This document shows positions 16,495 to 17,142 of a stretch of DNA of 17,142 bases, piece by piece. Below the pieces are notes generated by a model. The model saw only the letters and a program-made list of their open reading frames with translations, was not told the origin of the DNA and ran no database searches. Origin of the DNA: Acidobacteriota bacterium (GTDB lineage: Bacteria; Acidobacteriota; Terriglobia; UBA7540). Numbering within the stretch: the first letter of the stretch is position 1; each line of letters starts with the position of its first letter. The stretch spans positions 1-17,142 of the forward strand of contig JAKAWN010000106.1 in NCBI GenBank assembly GCA_021827245.1, in the 5' to 3' direction. A program made the translations under genes and the position numbers.

Positions 16495-16966
16495 CCCGTG
16501 AAAGGCTGCAGAGCGATGTGCTGATGAAGAGCGTGAGACGCTGCGGCAACAGATATTCCTCTCCTGGGATGCTGCCTGAGTTGAGAAGTTGATGTAGTGC
16601 GCTGTCATCCGCGTCGAGGGCGCATAGCCACCAGATGCGTGCACCATCAATTCACCCCTCCACAATCGACTTCCTGGGGCACTTGGCAATCCATCCGCCG
16701 GAACTGCACAGGTCGCGCCTCCCCCTCCCCGGCGCCTCTAGCGGTAGTGACGTCACCGTCAGGTCGTGCACGCTCAGCGCTGTGCGCCGGCAGACATTCC
16801 GTCCTGATGTACAATCCGCTGCTTATCTGGCGCTCCCTCCTGCAAAATCCTGCAATTCCGTCACGCCTGGTTGCAGGTTCACTGGCGTTTTCCTGCGCAC
16901 CCTTCCCCCCCGGCTGCCACGAGAGCAGAGGGCGCTAACAAACTTCCCGTTCATCAGCATGTTACG

Positions 16967-16994
16967 ATCTTAAAAGTGGGTGAGGAACTGTTAA
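16967..16994 (-). promoter_or_regulatory. Candidate atp operon promoter
   Basis: On the - strand, TTAACA (16989-16994) and TAAGAT (16967-16972) are 16 bases apart, five and four matches to sigma-70 boxes. It points towards atpB, whose start is about 470 bp away, so the leader would be long. The -35 box lies inside the ACTGTTA/TAACAGT inverted repeat. The call rests on consensus only. Confidence 0.35.
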
Positions 16995-17004
16995 AACTAA
17001 CAGT
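16987..17004. repeat. 7-bp perfect inverted repeat beside the IS end
   Basis: ACTGTTA (16987-16993) and TAACAGT (16998-17004) flank AAAC. It overlaps the candidate -35 box of the atp promoter and ends 12 bp before the likely IS end. It may be an operator, or a small terminator-like hairpin of a gene that the IS separated from its context. Confidence 0.4.
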
Positions 17005-17067
17005 GCTTCAACGTCATGGACTTGTCCCCATTTTTGAGACAAACAGTTAAGACTCAAAATTCAGCGA

Positions 17068-17085
17068 ATGGCATGAAAATGCCAT
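17068..17085 (+). promoter_or_regulatory. Hairpin just before the transposase ribosome site
   Basis: ATGGCAT (17068-17074) and ATGCCAT (17079-17085) pair perfectly around a GAAA tetraloop, a very stable loop in RNA. It ends 2 bases before the AAAGGAG ribosome site of the transposase. Hairpins in this place are known in several insertion sequences to limit transposase made from outside transcripts; that role here is inference. Confidence 0.5.
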
Positions 17086-17103
17086 CGAAAGGAGAATGGA
17101 GTC

Positions 17104-17142
17104 ATGGGTTTGTCTCGACGGCAGTTTACGAAGGAGTTCAAG
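17104..17142 (+). CDS. Transposase N-terminus, IS3 OrfA-like (3' partial)
   Basis: Only 13 codons are in the window: MGLSRRQFTKEFK. This opening is typical of the helix-turn-helix OrfA/InsE-type transposase subunit of IS3-family elements (RRQFTKEFK then usually an amphipathic helix). AAAGGAG lies about 10 bases upstream of the ATG. Reading is away from the atp operon. The rest of the gene is outside the window, so neither completeness nor a frameshifted second frame can be judged. Confidence 0.7.
   Translation, partial: MGLSRRQFTKEFK

Larger units (their letters stand above)
16495..17016. other. 522-bp region between atpB and the IS end, no clear gene
   Basis: Open frames exist on both strands but have atypical composition, poor starts and no recognisable domain. 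The stretch should hold the atp promoter and 5' leader. It has a C-rich part (about 16725-16760 and 16905-16915), a perfect 10-bp palindrome GTGACGTCAC (16747-16756), a candidate promoter (16967-16994) and a 7-bp inverted repeat (16987-17004). An atpI-like gene, often present here, is not seen. Confidence 0.6.
17017..17142 (+). mobile_element. Left end of an IS3-like insertion sequence (partial)
   Basis: The stretch beginning TGGACTTGTCCCCATTTTTG at 17017 looks like an IS3-family terminal repeat (TG end, CCCC, then a T-run and GAGAC), and about 60 bp later a transposase gene begins with a good ribosome site. The right end lies beyond the window, so target duplication and the exact edge cannot be checked. 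Confidence 0.6.

Noticed and set aside
16597..16973. Two overlapping + strand open frames of about 112 codons upstream of atpB
   Set aside because: Ser/Pro/Arg-rich, no ribosome site, no domain and overlapping in different frames; more likely non-coding leader.

Overview
The window is bacterial chromosomal DNA, dense in genes and moderately GC-rich. The mix of genes points to a diderm (Gram-negative) bacterium, most plausibly Acidobacteriota: an HAE1-type RND pump with an outer-membrane lipoprotein channel, small Gly-zipper/BON envelope proteins, a complete atpBEFHAGDC operon with an unusually short delta subunit, and a sortase with one LPXTG protein. The phylum is an inference from style and content; there is no rRNA or marker gene here to prove it.

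Left part, + strand (1-6563). The window opens inside an RND efflux permease lacking about 200 N-terminal residues. Its stop overlaps the start of an OprM/NodT-type outer-membrane factor lipoprotein, so these two form the inner- and outer-membrane parts of a tripartite efflux pump; the periplasmic adaptor is presumably off the left edge. A 413-bp gap follows, then three small exported proteins, each with its own good or fair ribosome binding site: a Gly-zipper protein, a helical Spy/CpxP-like protein, and a 192-residue secreted protein of unknown function.

Middle, - strand (6784-9614). A hairpin separates the converging gene sets. Reading leftward there is a lipoprotein with BON, beta-rich and Gly-zipper regions, then a two-gene unit in which a membrane-anchored sortase (His147, Cys204, Arg216) overlaps by 4 bp the start of a secreted protein ending in LPATG, a hydrophobic helix and a basic tail. 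A dedicated sortase-substrate pair in a diderm is the most unusual system in the window.

Right part, - strand (9763-16494). A complete F1Fo ATP synthase operon is transcribed right to left in the classical order a, c, b, delta, alpha, gamma, beta, epsilon. The delta subunit (131 aa) and c subunit (62 aa) are short, subunit a has a signal-peptide-like N-terminus, and two intercistronic gaps carry GC-rich inverted repeats. Upstream lies about 520 bp with no convincing gene, a candidate promoter overlapping an inverted repeat, and then the left end of an IS3-like insertion sequence whose transposase runs off the right edge.
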